Positions 25,176-34,710 of a stretch of DNA of 64,000 bases are shown one piece after another (positions within the stretch are counted from its first letter, which is position 1; the number at the start of each line of letters is the position of its first letter). Below the pieces are notes generated by a model. It was not told where the DNA came from. It ran no database searches and saw only the letters and a list, made by a program, of their open reading frames with translations. The stretch is from Amycolatopsis albispora (GTDB taxonomy: Bacteria > Actinomycetota > Actinomycetes > Mycobacteriales > Pseudonocardiaceae), in NCBI RefSeq assembly GCF_003312875.1, contig NZ_CP015163.1, positions 7,130,001 through 7,194,000 of the forward strand, in the 5' to 3' direction. The position numbers and the translations under genes were made by a program.

Positions 25176-25223
25176 GTTCTAACTGTACTAGAACTAACGA
25201 CTTTGTTCTAGTGGATATAGAAC
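25176..25223. promoter_or_regulatory. Twin GntR operators GTTCTA-N7-TAGAAC
   Basis: Two copies of the same operator: 25176-25194 (directly abutting the gntR start codon) and 25205-25223. The half-sites are identical and both spacers are 7 bp. The centres are 29 bp apart, close to three helical turns, which would allow cooperative binding. Confidence 0.82.
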
Positions 25224-25232
25224 TATCCTCGA

Positions 25233-25265
25233 CTTATCCACAGGCGGCGTACACCTGTGGATAAG
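25233..25265. repeat. Palindrome made of two DnaA-box sequences
   Basis: CTTATCCACAGG (25233-25244) and CCTGTGGATAAG (25254-25265) form a perfect 12-bp inverted repeat with a 9-bp spacer. Each arm contains TTATCCACA, the classical strong DnaA box. No dnaA or oriC-like cluster is present. Confidence 0.75.
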
Positions 25266-25484
25266 TAGGAGGGGCTGACGGTGGTCAGGCGTAGCGTCAC
25301 TGGTGAGGAAAGGAGGCCCACCAGCCCCACCCACCGCCGACGCTCGTCGGCACAGCAGCCGCATCACGGCGGCCTCGCGCCCACACGCGCGAGTCACCCC
25401 AAGCGACGCCCCGCGACAGCCACACGCCGCAGCGCCACTCCACTCCGCTCAGCCACCAAAGGGGCGGCGCGGTGCCCTCCGTGA

Positions 25485-25941
25485 CTGTGCTCGTCACGGC
25501 CAGGCGCGAACAGTCGGGCGGCATCCGCCTCGCCCGGGCGCGAGTCACCAGAGCGGCGCCTTGCCCACGGGTGTCCGTTACGGCCAGGCGCAGATGGTCA
25601 GAGCGGCTTGGCCGAGCGGGCCCATCACGGTCGGGCGGAAGTGGCCGGAGCCCTGCCTCCTCGACCGGGCCCAGCACGGTCGGGCACGGATGGCCAGAGG
25701 GGCGCCTTGCCTGACCGTGTCCGTCACGGGTGGGCGCGGATCGACGGGAGCGGTGCCTTGCTCGCGAGCACTCGTCGCGCCCGGGTGTGGCAGGCCGGGA
25801 GTGGCGTCCCCTCGATCGTGCCCGCCGCGGCCAGGCGCGGATGGTCGGGAGCGGTGCTCTCCCGATCGTGCCCATCACGGTCGGGCGGGAGTGGCCGGAG
25901 CCCTGCCTCTTCGACCGTGCCCGTTCTGGTCAGGCTTGGCC
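25485..25941. repeat. Degenerate ~49-bp tandem repeat array
   Basis: Units start at about 25572, 25620, 25669, 25718, 25768, 25819 and 25869, with a partial copy from 25918 and a decayed copy near 25485. Unit length is 48-51 bp. Each has the order [T/G]GYCC, CACGG, GGGCG, GGAGCGG, CCT and CGA-CG. Units at 25620 and 25869 are almost identical. The period is not a multiple of three and no frame gives a credible protein. The last unit runs into the stop codon of the LLM gene. The preceding bases 25266-25484 hold no recognisable gene. Confidence 0.8.
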
Positions 25942-26817
25942 AACGAGGGCGAACAGTTCGTCCGCGAGTTCCGTCGCCTCCCCGACATCGGAAGCGATGA
26001 AGTGCAGGTCGACAAAGGCTTCCTCGATCCCCGCCTCCCGGGCGGCGGAGAGCTGGGCGGCCACGTCGGTCAGCACGGCCCCCGGCCGCGGGTTCAGTCG
26101 CAGCACCCGCCGCAGGCGGTCCGGGTCGCGTCCGGCTCGGTCGGCGGCCGCGCGGATGACGTCCCACTGCTGGGCCATCACCTCGAGCGGCCTGCCCGCT
26201 GGCAGCCAGCCGTCCGCCTTGCGGCCGACCCGCTCCAGCGCGGCCTCGGTGTGCGCGCCGAGCAGCAGCGGCGGGTGCGGGCGCTGCACCGGACGCAGGT
26301 CCACCTGCGACGGCGGGATCTGCCACAGCGGCCCTTCATGCGCAACAGGGTCGCCGGTCCACATGGCGACGAGGGCGTCCATCAGCTCCTCGAGCCGCCG
26401 CCCCCGCGCCGACCACGGCACGCCCGCCGCCGCGTACTCCGAGCGCATCCAGCCGATGCCGAGGCCGACGTCCAGCCTGCCCCGGCTGAGCAGGTCGATC
26501 GAGGTGAGCGTCCGCGCCAGCAGCACCGGCGAATGCAGCGTGCCGATCAGCGTGCTGCTGCCCAGCCGGATCCGCTCGGTGGCGGTCGCCGCCACGGTCA
26601 GCGCCACGAGCGGGTCGAAGTACCTGGTGAACTGCGGCGGGTACGGCCGCTCCGGCGTGCCACCCGGATACAGGTCGCTCGGCTCCAGCGGCGTCAGCAC
26701 CCGATCGCCCACCCACAGCGACTCGTAGCCGACCTTCTCCGCGTGCGCGGCGAAGGTCGCGATGCCCGCCGGGTCGGCGAGCGCGCCGTAGTGCGGGAGA
26801 CCGACGCCGAGCCGCAT
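25930..26817 (-). CDS. LLM class F420-dependent oxidoreductase
   Basis: A 295-aa luciferase-like TIM-barrel protein. [15 protein letters not shown] opens it, followed by AEKVGYESLWVGDRVLTPLEP, TERIRLGSSTLIGTLHSPVLLARTL, SRGRLDVGLGIGWMRSEYAAAGVPWSARGRRLEEL and PHPPLLLGAHTEAALERVGRKADGWLP. This is the actinobacterial F420-type subgroup. The substrate is unknown. The start codon shares one base with the stop of the aminotransferase gene, so the two are coupled. Its 3' end lies inside the 49-bp tandem repeat array. Confidence 0.9.
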   Translation of the reverse strand: MRLGVGLPHYGALADPAGIATFAAHAEKVGYESLWVGDRVLTPLEPSDLYPGGTPERPYPPQFTRYFDPLVALTVAATATERIRLGSSTLIGTLHSPVLLARTLTSIDLLSRGRLDVGLGIGWMRSEYAAAGVPWSARGRRLEELMDALVAMWTGDPVAHEGPLWQIPPSQVDLRPVQRPHPPLLLGAHTEAALERVGRKADGWLPAGRPLEVMAQQWDVIRAAADRAGRDPDRLRRVLRLNPRPGAVLTDVAAQLSAAREAGIEEAFVDLHFIASDVGEATELADELFALVGQA

Positions 26818-28025
26818 CAGCGTGCCTCGCCGAGCAGGCGCGCCACGCGGCCGATGCCTTCGACCAGGTCGTCCTTGGCCAGCGCGTACGAGAACCGGAA
26901 GTACCCGGGCGTGCCGAACGCTTCACCCGGCACCGCGGCGACCTCCGCCTCACGCAGCAGGATTTCCGCCAGCTGCACGGTGTCGCTCGCCCGCTCGCCG
27001 CGAATTTCCTTGCCCAGCAAGGACTTCACCGACGGGTACGCGTAGAACGCGCCCTGCGGCGTCGGGCAGTCGACACCGGGGATCTCCGACAGCATCGCCA
27101 CGATCGTGCGGCGCCGTTCGTCGAACGACTCGCGCATCCGCGCCACCGCGTCGAGCGGACCGGCCACCGCGGCCAGCGCCGCCCGCTGCGCCACGTTCGA
27201 CACGTTCCCGCACAGGTGCGACTGGTAGCTCGAGGCCGCCTTGATCACGTCGTCGGGCCCGATGATCCAGCCGACCCGCCAGCCGGTCATCGAATAGGTC
27301 TTCGCCACGCCGTTGAGCACCAGCGTCCGGTCGGCCAGCTCCGGCACCACCACCGGCAGCGACTCGGCCTTCACCCCGTCGTAGACCAGGTGCTCGTAGA
27401 TCTCGTCGGTGATCACCCAGATGCCGTGCTCGAGCGCCCACCGGCCGATCGCCTCGACCTGCTCGCGCGGGTAGACCGCGCCGGTCGGGTTCGACGGCGA
27501 GTTGAACAGCAGCACCTTCGTCCGCGGCGTCCGCGCTGCCTCCAGTTGCTCCACGCTCACCAGGTACCCGGTCGACTCGTCCGCGGTGACCTGCACCGGA
27601 ACGCCGCCCGCCAGCGTGATCGACTCCGGATAGGTGGTCCAGTACGGCGCGGGCAGCAGCACCTCGTCGCCCGGGTCGAGCAGGGTGGCGAAGGCGGAAT
27701 AGACCGCCTGCTTGCCGCCGTTGGTCACCAGTGTCTGCGACGGGCTGACCTCGAACCCGGAGTCGCGCAGGGTCTTCGCCGCGATCGCCTCGCGCAGTTC
27801 GGGCAGGCCCGCGGCGGCGGTGTAGCCGTGGTTGGCGCGGTCGCGGACGGCCGCGGCGGCCGCCTCCACCACGTAGTCCGGCGTGGGGAAGTCGGGCTGA
27901 CCGGCACCGAAGCCGATCACCGGGCGGCCTTCGGCCTTGAGGGCCTTGGCCTTGGCGTCCACGGCGAGCGTGGCCGACGGGTTGATGCCGGCGATCCTGG
28001 CCGAGATGCGGTCGCTGGTGGTCAT
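26817..28025 (-). CDS. Pyridoxal-phosphate aminotransferase (class I, AspC-like)
   Basis: A 402-aa fold-type I aminotransferase, subgroup I-gamma. Motifs are [69 protein letters not shown] and the PLP lysine in [16 protein letters not shown] (Lys242), ending with the substrate-binding Arg in YFRFSYA. It is probably an aspartate (or aspartate/prephenate) aminotransferase. In actinobacteria such an aspC often lies beside tRNA-Trp/secE, as here. It is followed by the coupled LLM gene. Confidence 0.92.
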   Translation of the reverse strand: MTTSDRISARIAGINPSATLAVDAKAKALKAEGRPVIGFGAGQPDFPTPDYVVEAAAAAVRDRANHGYTAAAGLPELREAIAAKTLRDSGFEVSPSQTLVTNGGKQAVYSAFATLLDPGDEVLLPAPYWTTYPESITLAGGVPVQVTADESTGYLVSVEQLEAARTPRTKVLLFNSPSNPTGAVYPREQVEAIGRWALEHGIWVITDEIYEHLVYDGVKAESLPVVVPELADRTLVLNGVAKTYSMTGWRVGWIIGPDDVIKAASSYQSHLCGNVSNVAQRAALAAVAGPLDAVARMRESFDERRRTIVAMLSEIPGVDCPTPQGAFYAYPSVKSLLGKEIRGERASDTVQLAEILLREAEVAAVPGEAFGTPGYFRFSYALAKDDLVEGIGRVARLLGEAR

Positions 28026-28204
28026 GGGGGGCAGTTTTCCACGAAGGGTGCCCTACGCCACAAGCGCCCGGCGGCTTGCCGCAGGGGTAGCTTGCACGAG
28101 CCGGTGAGGCGTGCCGTAGACTTCCGAACTTGGAACGCCCGACACTCGTCCCCGCAGGGATGCGGGGAGGGTCGAATGCGTCCAAGAGCGGCGGTTGCGC
28201 TCAA

Positions 28205-28277
<73 letters not shown>

Positions 28278-28308
28278 CGTATCAGTCGGTGAAGCGGAGG
28301 AGTGGTTC

Positions 28309-28722
28309 GTGAGCGAGGACGGCGAGAAGGACCAGGAGAAGGGGCCGAAGCGCCCTTCTCGTCCGGTCACCGCCGCGGCTCGGCGTGAGCGTCGCGCCTC
28401 CGCCCGGCCAGCCGGCAAGGCAGGCGCGGCCAAGTCGGAAGAGGACGGGGACAAGACTCGGCCGGCGGGCAAGGCGTCCGACGCCAAGGCCAAGCCGACG
28501 CCGAAGCGTGATCGCAAGGAGAAGCAGGCCTCGCCGATCAAGCGGCTGGTCCGCTTCATCCGCGAGGTGTGGGCCGAGCTGCGGAAGGTCATCTGGCCGA
28601 CCCGCAAGCAGATGGTCACCTACACCGCGGTGGTGCTGGTCTTCCTGGCGTTCATGGTGGCCCTGGTCTTCGGCCTGGACCTCGTGTTCCACGAGGCCAT
28701 CGGTGTCGTATTCGGCAACTGA
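28309..28722 (+). CDS. secE: Preprotein translocase subunit SecE
   Basis: A 137-aa protein starting at GTG 28309 (VSEDGEKDQEKG), with GGAGGAG upstream; the open frame extends into tRNA-Trp and must not be used. A long charged N-terminal extension of about 75 residues precedes the conserved amphipathic helix (LVRFIREVWAELRKVIWPTRKQMVTYT) and one membrane helix (VVLVFLAFMVALVFGLDLVF). It is part of the SecYEG channel and is cotranscribed with nusG. Confidence 0.96.
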   Translation: MSEDGEKDQEKGPKRPSRPVTAAARRERRASARPAGKAGAAKSEEDGDKTRPAGKASDAKAKPTPKRDRKEKQASPIKRLVRFIREVWAELRKVIWPTRKQMVTYTAVVLVFLAFMVALVFGLDLVFHEAIGVVFGN

Positions 28723-28744
28723 GCGCGCCGGAGCCCGCCGCTGA

Positions 28745-29605
<861 letters not shown>

Positions 29606-29682
29606 CGGCTCGGCACTGAGCCGGCAGTCCCCGCGTACTGGCAGGTGTGCGGGGGACTTGATAGTGAGAAGGACACGAAGCA

Positions 29683-30117
29683 ATGCCACCCAAGAAGAAG
29701 AAGCTTGCAGCGATCATCAAGCTGCAGATCTCGGCGGGGGCCGCGAACCCGGCTCCGCCGGTCGGCCCGGCGCTGGGTCAGCACGGCGTCAACATCATGG
29801 AGTTCTGCAAGGCCTACAACGCGGCGACTGAGTCCCAGCGCGGCAACGTGGTGCCGGTCGAGATCTCCGTGTACGAGGACCGCTCGTTCGACTTCAAGCT
29901 CAAGACGCCGCCGGCGGCGAAGCTGCTGCTGAAGGCCGCGGGCGTGGAGAAGGGCTCCGGCGAGCCGCACAAGACCAAGGTCGCCAAGGTCACCTGGGAC
30001 CAGGTCCGCGAGATCGCCGAGACCAAGAAGAGCGACCTCAACGCCAACGACATCGACCAGGCCGCGAAGATCATCGCCGGCACCGCCCGCTCGATGGGCA
30101 TCACGGTCGAAGGCTGA
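29683..30117 (+). CDS. rplK: 50S ribosomal protein L11
   Basis: A 144-aa protein: [40 protein letters not shown] is the canonical N-terminal domain, including the flexible proline-rich part that contacts thiopeptides. The C-terminal rRNA-binding domain ends [20 protein letters not shown]. It is followed by rplA. Confidence 0.98.
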
Positions 30118-30197
30118 ACCAGCCGGTTCCCGTGGGAGAGCCAGGCGCTGGCTCCGACCACAACTGATCCACTGAACACGCTAGTTAAGGACAGAGC

Positions 30198-30917
30198 ATG
30201 ACCAAGCGCAGCAAGGCCTACCGTCAGGCCGCCGAGCTGATCGACCGCGAGCGGCTGTACGCCCCGCTCGAGGCCGCGAAGCTCGCCAAGGAGACGTCCA
30301 AGACCAAGATGGACGCCACCGTCGAGGTCGCCATGCGCCTCGGGGTGGACCCGCGCAAGGCCGACCAGATGGTCCGCGGCACCGTGAACCTGCCGCACGG
30401 CACCGGTAAGACCGCCCGCGTCATCGTCTTCGCCACCGGCGACAAGGCCGCCGAGGCCGAAGCCGCCGGCGCGGACGCGGTCGGCACCGACGAACTGATC
30501 GAGCGCATCCAGGGTGGCTGGCTCGACTTCGACGCCGCGATCGCGACGCCGGACCAGATGGCGAAGGTCGGGCGCATCGCCCGCATCCTCGGCCCGCGTG
30601 GCCTGATGCCGAACCCGAAGACCGGCACGGTGACCCCCGCGGTCGCCAAGGCGGTCTCGGACATCAAGGGCGGGAAGATCAACTTCCGCGTGGACAAGCA
30701 GGCGAACCTGCACCTGGTGATCGGCAAGGCCTCGTTCGACACCGACAAGCTGGTGGAGAACTACGCCGCCGCGCTGGACGAGATCCTGCGCGCCAAGCCG
30801 TCGTCGGCGAAGGGCCGCTACCTGAAGAAGGTCACCTTCACCACGACCATGGGCCCCGGCATCCCGGTGGACCCGGCTCGCACCCGCAACCTCCTCGCCG
30901 AGGACGCGAACGCCTGA
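30198..30917 (+). CDS. rplA: 50S ribosomal protein L1
   Basis: A 239-aa L1 beginning [21 protein letters not shown]. The conserved central motif [21 protein letters not shown] is present (~130-150). It is last in the nusG-rplK-rplA cluster and is closed by a perfect 18-bp terminator hairpin. L1 binds 23S rRNA at the stalk and often represses its own operon by binding the mRNA. Confidence 0.98.
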   Translation: MTKRSKAYRQAAELIDRERLYAPLEAAKLAKETSKTKMDATVEVAMRLGVDPRKADQMVRGTVNLPHGTGKTARVIVFATGDKAAEAEAAGADAVGTDELIERIQGGWLDFDAAIATPDQMAKVGRIARILGPRGLMPNPKTGTVTPAVAKAVSDIKGGKINFRVDKQANLHLVIGKASFDTDKLVENYAAALDEILRAKPSSAKGRYLKKVTFTTTMGPGIPVDPARTRNLLAEDANA

Positions 30918-30932
30918 GTCGCCTGAAGCACC

Positions 30933-30968
30933 AGAAGGGCGGTCCCGCAGCTGCGGGACCGCCCTTCT
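30933..30968 (+). terminator. Terminator of rplK-rplA
   Basis: A perfect 18-bp inverted repeat with no unpaired loop bases (30933-30950 and 30951-30968), followed by a short T-containing tail. Confidence 0.88.
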
Positions 30969-30994
30969 GCTTGACCGCACCCTTCCGCCCGGCC

Positions 30995-31129
30995 ACCTGC
31001 TTTTGCGGGCAAAAGCAGGTGGGGCAGCTTTAGCGGGCAAAAGCTTGTGGCCATGCTTCTGCGGGCAAAAGCGTGGCGTCCTGCTTCTGCGGGCTAAAGC
31101 AGGACGCCGCTGCTTCTGCGGGCTAAAGC
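30995..31129. repeat. Five copies of the GCTTYTGCGGGCAAAAGC palindrome
   Basis: Units at 30995-31020 (a perfect 12-bp inverted repeat around GG), about 31026-31046, 31055-31072, 31083-31100 and 31112-31129. The third base of the second half varies (CAAAAGC or CTAAAGC). The last unit supplies the TAG stop of the siderophore-binding gene at 31123. Same family as 33185, 46201 and 55353. Confidence 0.85.
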
Positions 31130-32136
31130 GTGGCGAGCTTGGCTTCGAGCTGGTCGGCGAGCTTGTTCATGATCTTCGCGTAGCTGGCGTAGCTGAGCGG
31201 CGCGACGGCGTCCCACTCGACGAAGCGGTCGTTCGCGGCGGCGGGCATCGCGGCGAACACCGGGTTCGCCTTGAGCTGCGCGGGCGGGATGGACGCGGGG
31301 CGCGTGTCCCACATCAGGAGGTCGGCCTGGTACTTGTCGGCCCGCTCCCACGACAGGATCTCGAAGTAGCCGCCGCCCGTGGTGTCCGGCGCGTCCGGGG
31401 TCTTGATCGGCAGGCCGAGGCCCTCGGTGTAGTAGGCGAGGTCGGGGTTGCGGCCCGGCACCACCACGAAGTACTGGTCGGGCAGCCCGCCGACGGCCAG
31501 GATGCTGCGGTTCTCCGCCTTCATCCGCGCGCCGATGTCCTTGATCCGCTGGGCCGCCGCGTGGAAGGCCTGCTCATCGGCCTTGACCTGCGGCGATTCG
31601 ACGTCGGCGCCGAGCGCGCGGGCGAGGTCCCTGTACCGCGAGATGGTCTTGGGCAGGTCGGCGCCGGACTGCACGATGCCGGCTGTTTGGGTGATCTCCA
31701 GCGCGCGCTTCTCCTGGTCCTCCTTGAGGTGCCAGAGGCCGGGGAACTCCGCGTACTTGCCGCTGACCAGCAGTTCCGGCTTCAGCGACGCGAGGCGCTC
31801 GAGGTTCAGCTCGCCGTACGCCGGGCCGGTGACGTCGGTGACCTCGGACGGGACCAGGCTGCCCGCCTCCGGCTCGACCGAGCCGTCGGGGCGGACCAGC
31901 GGGCCGAAGGTGCCGGTCACCTTCACGCCGAAGTCCTTCAGTGCCGCCGCCGAGGAGACCTGGGCGACGATCCGCTGGGGCGTGCCCGCGGCGGTCACCG
32001 TGGTGCCGCGGTCGTCGGTGAAGGACCAGCCGCCGGACGCGGGCGCGGCGGCCTGCTCTCCCGACCCGCAAGCCGACAACGACACAAGAGCGACGGCGAC
32101 GGTCGCCACCAGCGTCTTTCTACGCAATTGGAACAA
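31123..32136 (-). CDS. Iron-siderophore ABC transporter substrate-binding lipoprotein
   Basis: A 337-aa protein. The signal peptide ends in the lipobox LSAC (Cys23). The periplasmic-binding protein fold class III (FecB/FhuD type) shows GTPQRIVAQVSSAAALKDFGV, LERLASLKPELLVSG and a long connecting helix (GADLPKTISRYRDLARALG). It would bind a ferric siderophore outside the membrane. No permease or ATPase is adjacent, so it must share one encoded elsewhere. A near-consensus iron box lies just before the gene. Confidence 0.9.
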   Translation of the reverse strand: MFQLRRKTLVATVAVALVSLSACGSGEQAAAPASGGWSFTDDRGTTVTAAGTPQRIVAQVSSAAALKDFGVKVTGTFGPLVRPDGSVEPEAGSLVPSEVTDVTGPAYGELNLERLASLKPELLVSGKYAEFPGLWHLKEDQEKRALEITQTAGIVQSGADLPKTISRYRDLARALGADVESPQVKADEQAFHAAAQRIKDIGARMKAENRSILAVGGLPDQYFVVVPGRNPDLAYYTEGLGLPIKTPDAPDTTGGGYFEILSWERADKYQADLLMWDTRPASIPPAQLKANPVFAAMPAAANDRFVEWDAVAPLSYASYAKIMNKLADQLEAKLATL

Positions 32137-32147
32137 CCTCCGTTGAG

Positions 32148-32166
32148 TTAGGTGAAGCTACCCTAA
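32148..32166. promoter_or_regulatory. IdeR/DmdR iron box
   Basis: TTAGGTGAAGCTACCCTAA agrees at 16 of 19 positions with the iron box TTAGGTTAGGCTAACCTAA. It ends 12 bp upstream of the siderophore-binding protein start, with the Shine-Dalgarno CGGAGG between. Repression by Fe-loaded IdeR/DmdR is expected. Confidence 0.87.
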
Positions 32167-32204
32167 ACCGGAGGCCGTCCGATGGGGACCTTGTGTGACC
32201 AGCG

Positions 32205-33149
32205 TCAGTTCGACGGCGGCGCACTCGGCTTTGTGCCGGGGCACGGGTGCGGGCCGGGCTCGTGCCCGGTGATCAGCCACTGCTCGCCCTTGACCTGGCC
32301 ACCCGAGGCGTCGGTCCGCTGGCGTTCGACGGTGAACACGCCGAGCGCGCGCCCGCCGCCCTTGATCTCGTAGTCGCACGAGTTGATCACGACGACGTCG
32401 CCGGGTGGCTGGCCGGACTTGTTGAACGGGATCGACTGGGCGTACTGGGTCTTGTTGGTGACCTCGGTGCTGAGTTGGTGCACCGCCTGCGCGCAGTCGG
32501 CGAAGCCGAGGTCGGCGGCGAACTTGGCCTGCGCGGCCTTCGACAGGTTGCCGCAGGCCATGTCGGGCAGGTTCTGCGCGATCTGCTGGTAGACCAGCTG
32601 CACGGCGCGGTACGGGTTGGGCTGGAGCAGCTCGGTGGCGCTGTAGGTGCCGCGGCCGGCTTCCGGCGCGGGCAGCTCTTCGTCCTCGCCGGGGAAGAAG
32701 TGGTTGTAGGCCCAGGTGGCGGCGAGGGCGAGCAGCAGGAGCAGGATCGGCCAGCCGAGCACCTTCTTGCCGATCCACTTCAGCCAGCGCGGCACCTTGG
32801 GGCGCGGGGGTGGGGGCGGTTGCTGGGCGGGGAGCCACTGCTGCTGGCTCGGCTGCGGCAGGGGCGGCTGGTGGCTCGGCTGGGGCAGGGGTGGTTGCTG
32901 GGTGGGTTGCGGAAGTGGCGCCTGCTGGGTCAGCTCGGCGCTCTGCTGCGGCAGCTCGGCGCTCTGCTGAGACTGCTGGGCTTTTTGCGCTTCGGAGAAC
33001 TTGAGGAACTCCTGGAATTGCTGGAACTGCTGGAACTGGCGCAGCTGCTCCGGGTCGGCAGGCGGCTGGGGGGCCGGTTCCGCCCGGCGGGCAGGTTCGA
33101 CCTCGGCCCCGGGGTGCTCTTCTCCACGCTGGTCCGCCACGTGACCCAT
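32205..33149 (-). CDS. P/Q-rich single-pass membrane protein
   Basis: A 314-aa protein starting at ATG 33149; GTG 33140 is an alternative. Residues 1-125 are rich in Gln, Pro and Glu with heptad-like FQQFQQFQEF and repeated PLPQPxQQ units. A basic stretch (PRWLKWIGKKVLG) and one membrane helix (WPILLLLLALAATWAYNHFF) follow. The ~150-residue external domain has three or four Cys and may carry a NTF2/Mce-associated-like fold (weak inference). Function is unknown. A second palindrome cluster lies upstream. Confidence 0.75.
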   Translation of the reverse strand: MGHVADQRGEEHPGAEVEPARRAEPAPQPPADPEQLRQFQQFQQFQEFLKFSEAQKAQQSQQSAELPQQSAELTQQAPLPQPTQQPPLPQPSHQPPLPQPSQQQWLPAQQPPPPPRPKVPRWLKWIGKKVLGWPILLLLLALAATWAYNHFFPGEDEELPAPEAGRGTYSATELLQPNPYRAVQLVYQQIAQNLPDMACGNLSKAAQAKFAADLGFADCAQAVHQLSTEVTNKTQYAQSIPFNKSGQPPGDVVVINSCDYEIKGGGRALGVFTVERQRTDASGGQVKGEQWLITGHEPGPHPCPGTKPSAPPSN

Positions 33150-33184
33150 GATGCCGGTCCGCCCCCGCCCCGTCTGCCCGCCAC

Positions 33185-33245
33185 CCTGCTTCTGCGGGCA
33201 AAAGCAGGTCCGTGACCCCACCAGGCTGCTTTTGCCCGCTAAAGC
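33185..33245. repeat. Two copies of the GCTTYTGC palindrome, opposite orientation
   Basis: CCTGCTTCTGCGGGCAAAAGCAGG-type unit at 33185-33208 and an inverted-core unit (GCTTTTGCCCGCTAAAGC) at 33228-33245. They lie between the divergent membrane-protein gene and the rplJ promoter. Confidence 0.85.
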
Positions 33246-33277
33246 AGGGGGGCTGCGGGGGCGGGGAAGTGGGCACG

Positions 33278-33446
33278 TATAGTTGTCGGCGGTTCTACCG
33301 AAGACCGCTGGTCTTCCCTGGGCGAAAGCCCCGGGAACGAAGGTCCCCCCCACGTGATGGCGGGCGGCCCGCGCAGGAGGAACGAGGCTCGACCATGCTG
33401 TCATGGTCGCTTGACGCCCCGCGCCTGTCTGCGCTGGGGCGTTTTT
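33278..33446 (+). promoter_or_regulatory. rplJ promoter, L10 leader and attenuator
   Basis: A -10 element TATAGT (33278-33283) is followed by a structured leader from about 33290 to 33400 that resembles the ribosomal L10 leader bound by L10-(L12)4, including GACCGCTGGTC and the GGGCGAAAGCCCC hairpin. A terminator-like hairpin (ACGCCCC 33414-33420 with GGGGCGT 33436-33442, then T5) sits before rplJ and could act as an attenuator. The autogenous-control interpretation rests on the known L10 leader family. Confidence 0.72.
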
Positions 33447-33498
33447 CATTTCGCGGGGTCCCTCCACGGCGGTCACCAGCCAAGAGAGGAGGCGACCA

Positions 33499-34050
33499 AT
33501 GGCGAAGCCCGACAAGGTGGCGGCCGTCGCCGAGATCGCGGACAGGTTCCGTACGAGCTCGGCCACCGTTGTTACCGAGTACACCGGCCTCTCCGTCGCC
33601 CAGCTGTCACAGCTGCGTGTCGCTCTCGGCTCCAGTGCCAAGTACCGCGTCGCGAAGAACACCCTCGTCCAGCGTGCTGCGCAGGACGCGGGGATCGAGG
33701 GTCTCGACGACCTCTTCGTCGGCCCGACCGCCATCGCCTTCATCGAAGGTGAAGCGGTCGACGCCGCGAAGGCGCTCCGCGACTTCGCGAAGGACAACAG
33801 CGCCCTTGTCATCAAGGGCGGCTACATGGACGGCAAGCCCCTCAGCGTCGACGAGATCACCCGCATCGCGGACCTCGAAAGCCGTGAGGTGCTGCTGTCC
33901 AAGGCCGCAGGCGCGTTCAAGGCCAAGTTGTCCCAGGCCGCCGCGCTCTTCCAGGCGCCGGCTTCCCAGGTCGCCCGGCTCGCCGCCGCGCTCGAAGAGA
34001 AGCGCAAGGGCGAAGAGGGCGGCGCGGGCGAAGCACCTGCCGAAAGCTGA
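33499..34050 (+). CDS. rplJ: 50S ribosomal protein L10
   Basis: A 183-aa protein: [40 protein letters not shown] and [18 protein letters not shown] are the conserved N-terminal rRNA-binding part. The C-terminal helix ([24 protein letters not shown]) anchors L7/L12 dimers. It is followed 48 bp later by rplL. Confidence 0.98.
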   Translation: MAKPDKVAAVAEIADRFRTSSATVVTEYTGLSVAQLSQLRVALGSSAKYRVAKNTLVQRAAQDAGIEGLDDLFVGPTAIAFIEGEAVDAAKALRDFAKDNSALVIKGGYMDGKPLSVDEITRIADLESREVLLSKAAGAFKAKLSQAAALFQAPASQVARLAAALEEKRKGEEGGAGEAPAES

Positions 34051-34098
34051 AACCCACCCCCTGAACTCTAGAGTTCACATCCAGAGAGGAACGCCATC

Positions 34099-34491
34099 AT
34101 GGCGAAGCTGAGCACCGAAGAACTGCTCGACGCCTTCAAGGAGCTGACGCTGCTTGAGCTGTCCGAGTTCGTGAAGCAGTTCGAGGAGACCTTCGACGTC
34201 ACCGCCGCCGCCCCGGCCGCGGTCGTCGCCGCCGCCCCGGGTGCCGCCGGTGCCGCCCCGGCCGCCGCCGAGGAGCAGGACGAGTTCGACGTCGTGCTCG
34301 AGTCCGCCGGTGACAAGAAGATCCAGGTCATCAAGGTGGTCCGCGAGGTCGTCTCCGGCCTGGGCCTGAAGGAGGCCAAGGAGCTGGTCGAGGGCGCGCC
34401 CAAGGCCATCCTGGAGAAGGTCGACAAGGAGGCCGCCGAGGCCGCCAAGGAGAAGCTCGAGGGCGCGGGCGCGAAGATCTCGCTCAAGTGA
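34099..34491 (+). CDS. rplL: 50S ribosomal protein L7/L12
   Basis: A 130-aa protein with an N-terminal dimerisation domain ([24 protein letters not shown]), an Ala/Pro-rich hinge, and the C-terminal factor-binding domain ([41 protein letters not shown]). It forms the ribosomal stalk with L10 and recruits translational GTPases. A strong terminator follows. Confidence 0.98.
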   Translation: MAKLSTEELLDAFKELTLLELSEFVKQFEETFDVTAAAPAAVVAAAPGAAGAAPAAAEEQDEFDVVLESAGDKKIQVIKVVREVVSGLGLKEAKELVEGAPKAILEKVDKEAAEAAKEKLEGAGAKISLK

Positions 34492-34514
34492 TCCAGGGCT
34501 GACCCAGCACTGCC

Positions 34515-34550
34515 GGAAGGGGCGGGCACCGCGAGGTGCCCGCCCCTTCC
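34515..34550 (+). terminator. Terminator of rplJ-rplL
   Basis: A perfect 16-bp stem (34515-34530 with 34535-34550) and GCGA loop, followed by a T-rich stretch (GTCTTCT). It separates the ribosomal genes from the Mce operon. Confidence 0.88.
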
Positions 34551-34710
34551 GTCTTCTGGTGCGAGATTCCCCCGGATGGGCTACGGTGCTGCCACCGCGC
34601 CCAACCCCCGTCCGCCGGGGAAAACTCATGAGTAACCTGTGTCCGCCCTGCTCGTTGCTACACCAGGGTGGGTGCGAGAGCCGACAATGAAGACTGCTCC
34701 TGGAGGTGCG

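Noticed and set aside
25233..25265. Replication origin
   Set aside because: Only two DnaA boxes and no dnaA, dnaN or AT-rich unwinding region; kept as an unusual palindrome.
25485..25941. CRISPR array
   Set aside because: Repeats are contiguous, degenerate and lack unique spacers; no cas genes are in the window.
25303..27045. 580-codon open frame over the tandem array and the opposite strand of the LLM gene
   Set aside because: Low-complexity translation with no domain; the LLM and aminotransferase genes on the other strand explain the region.
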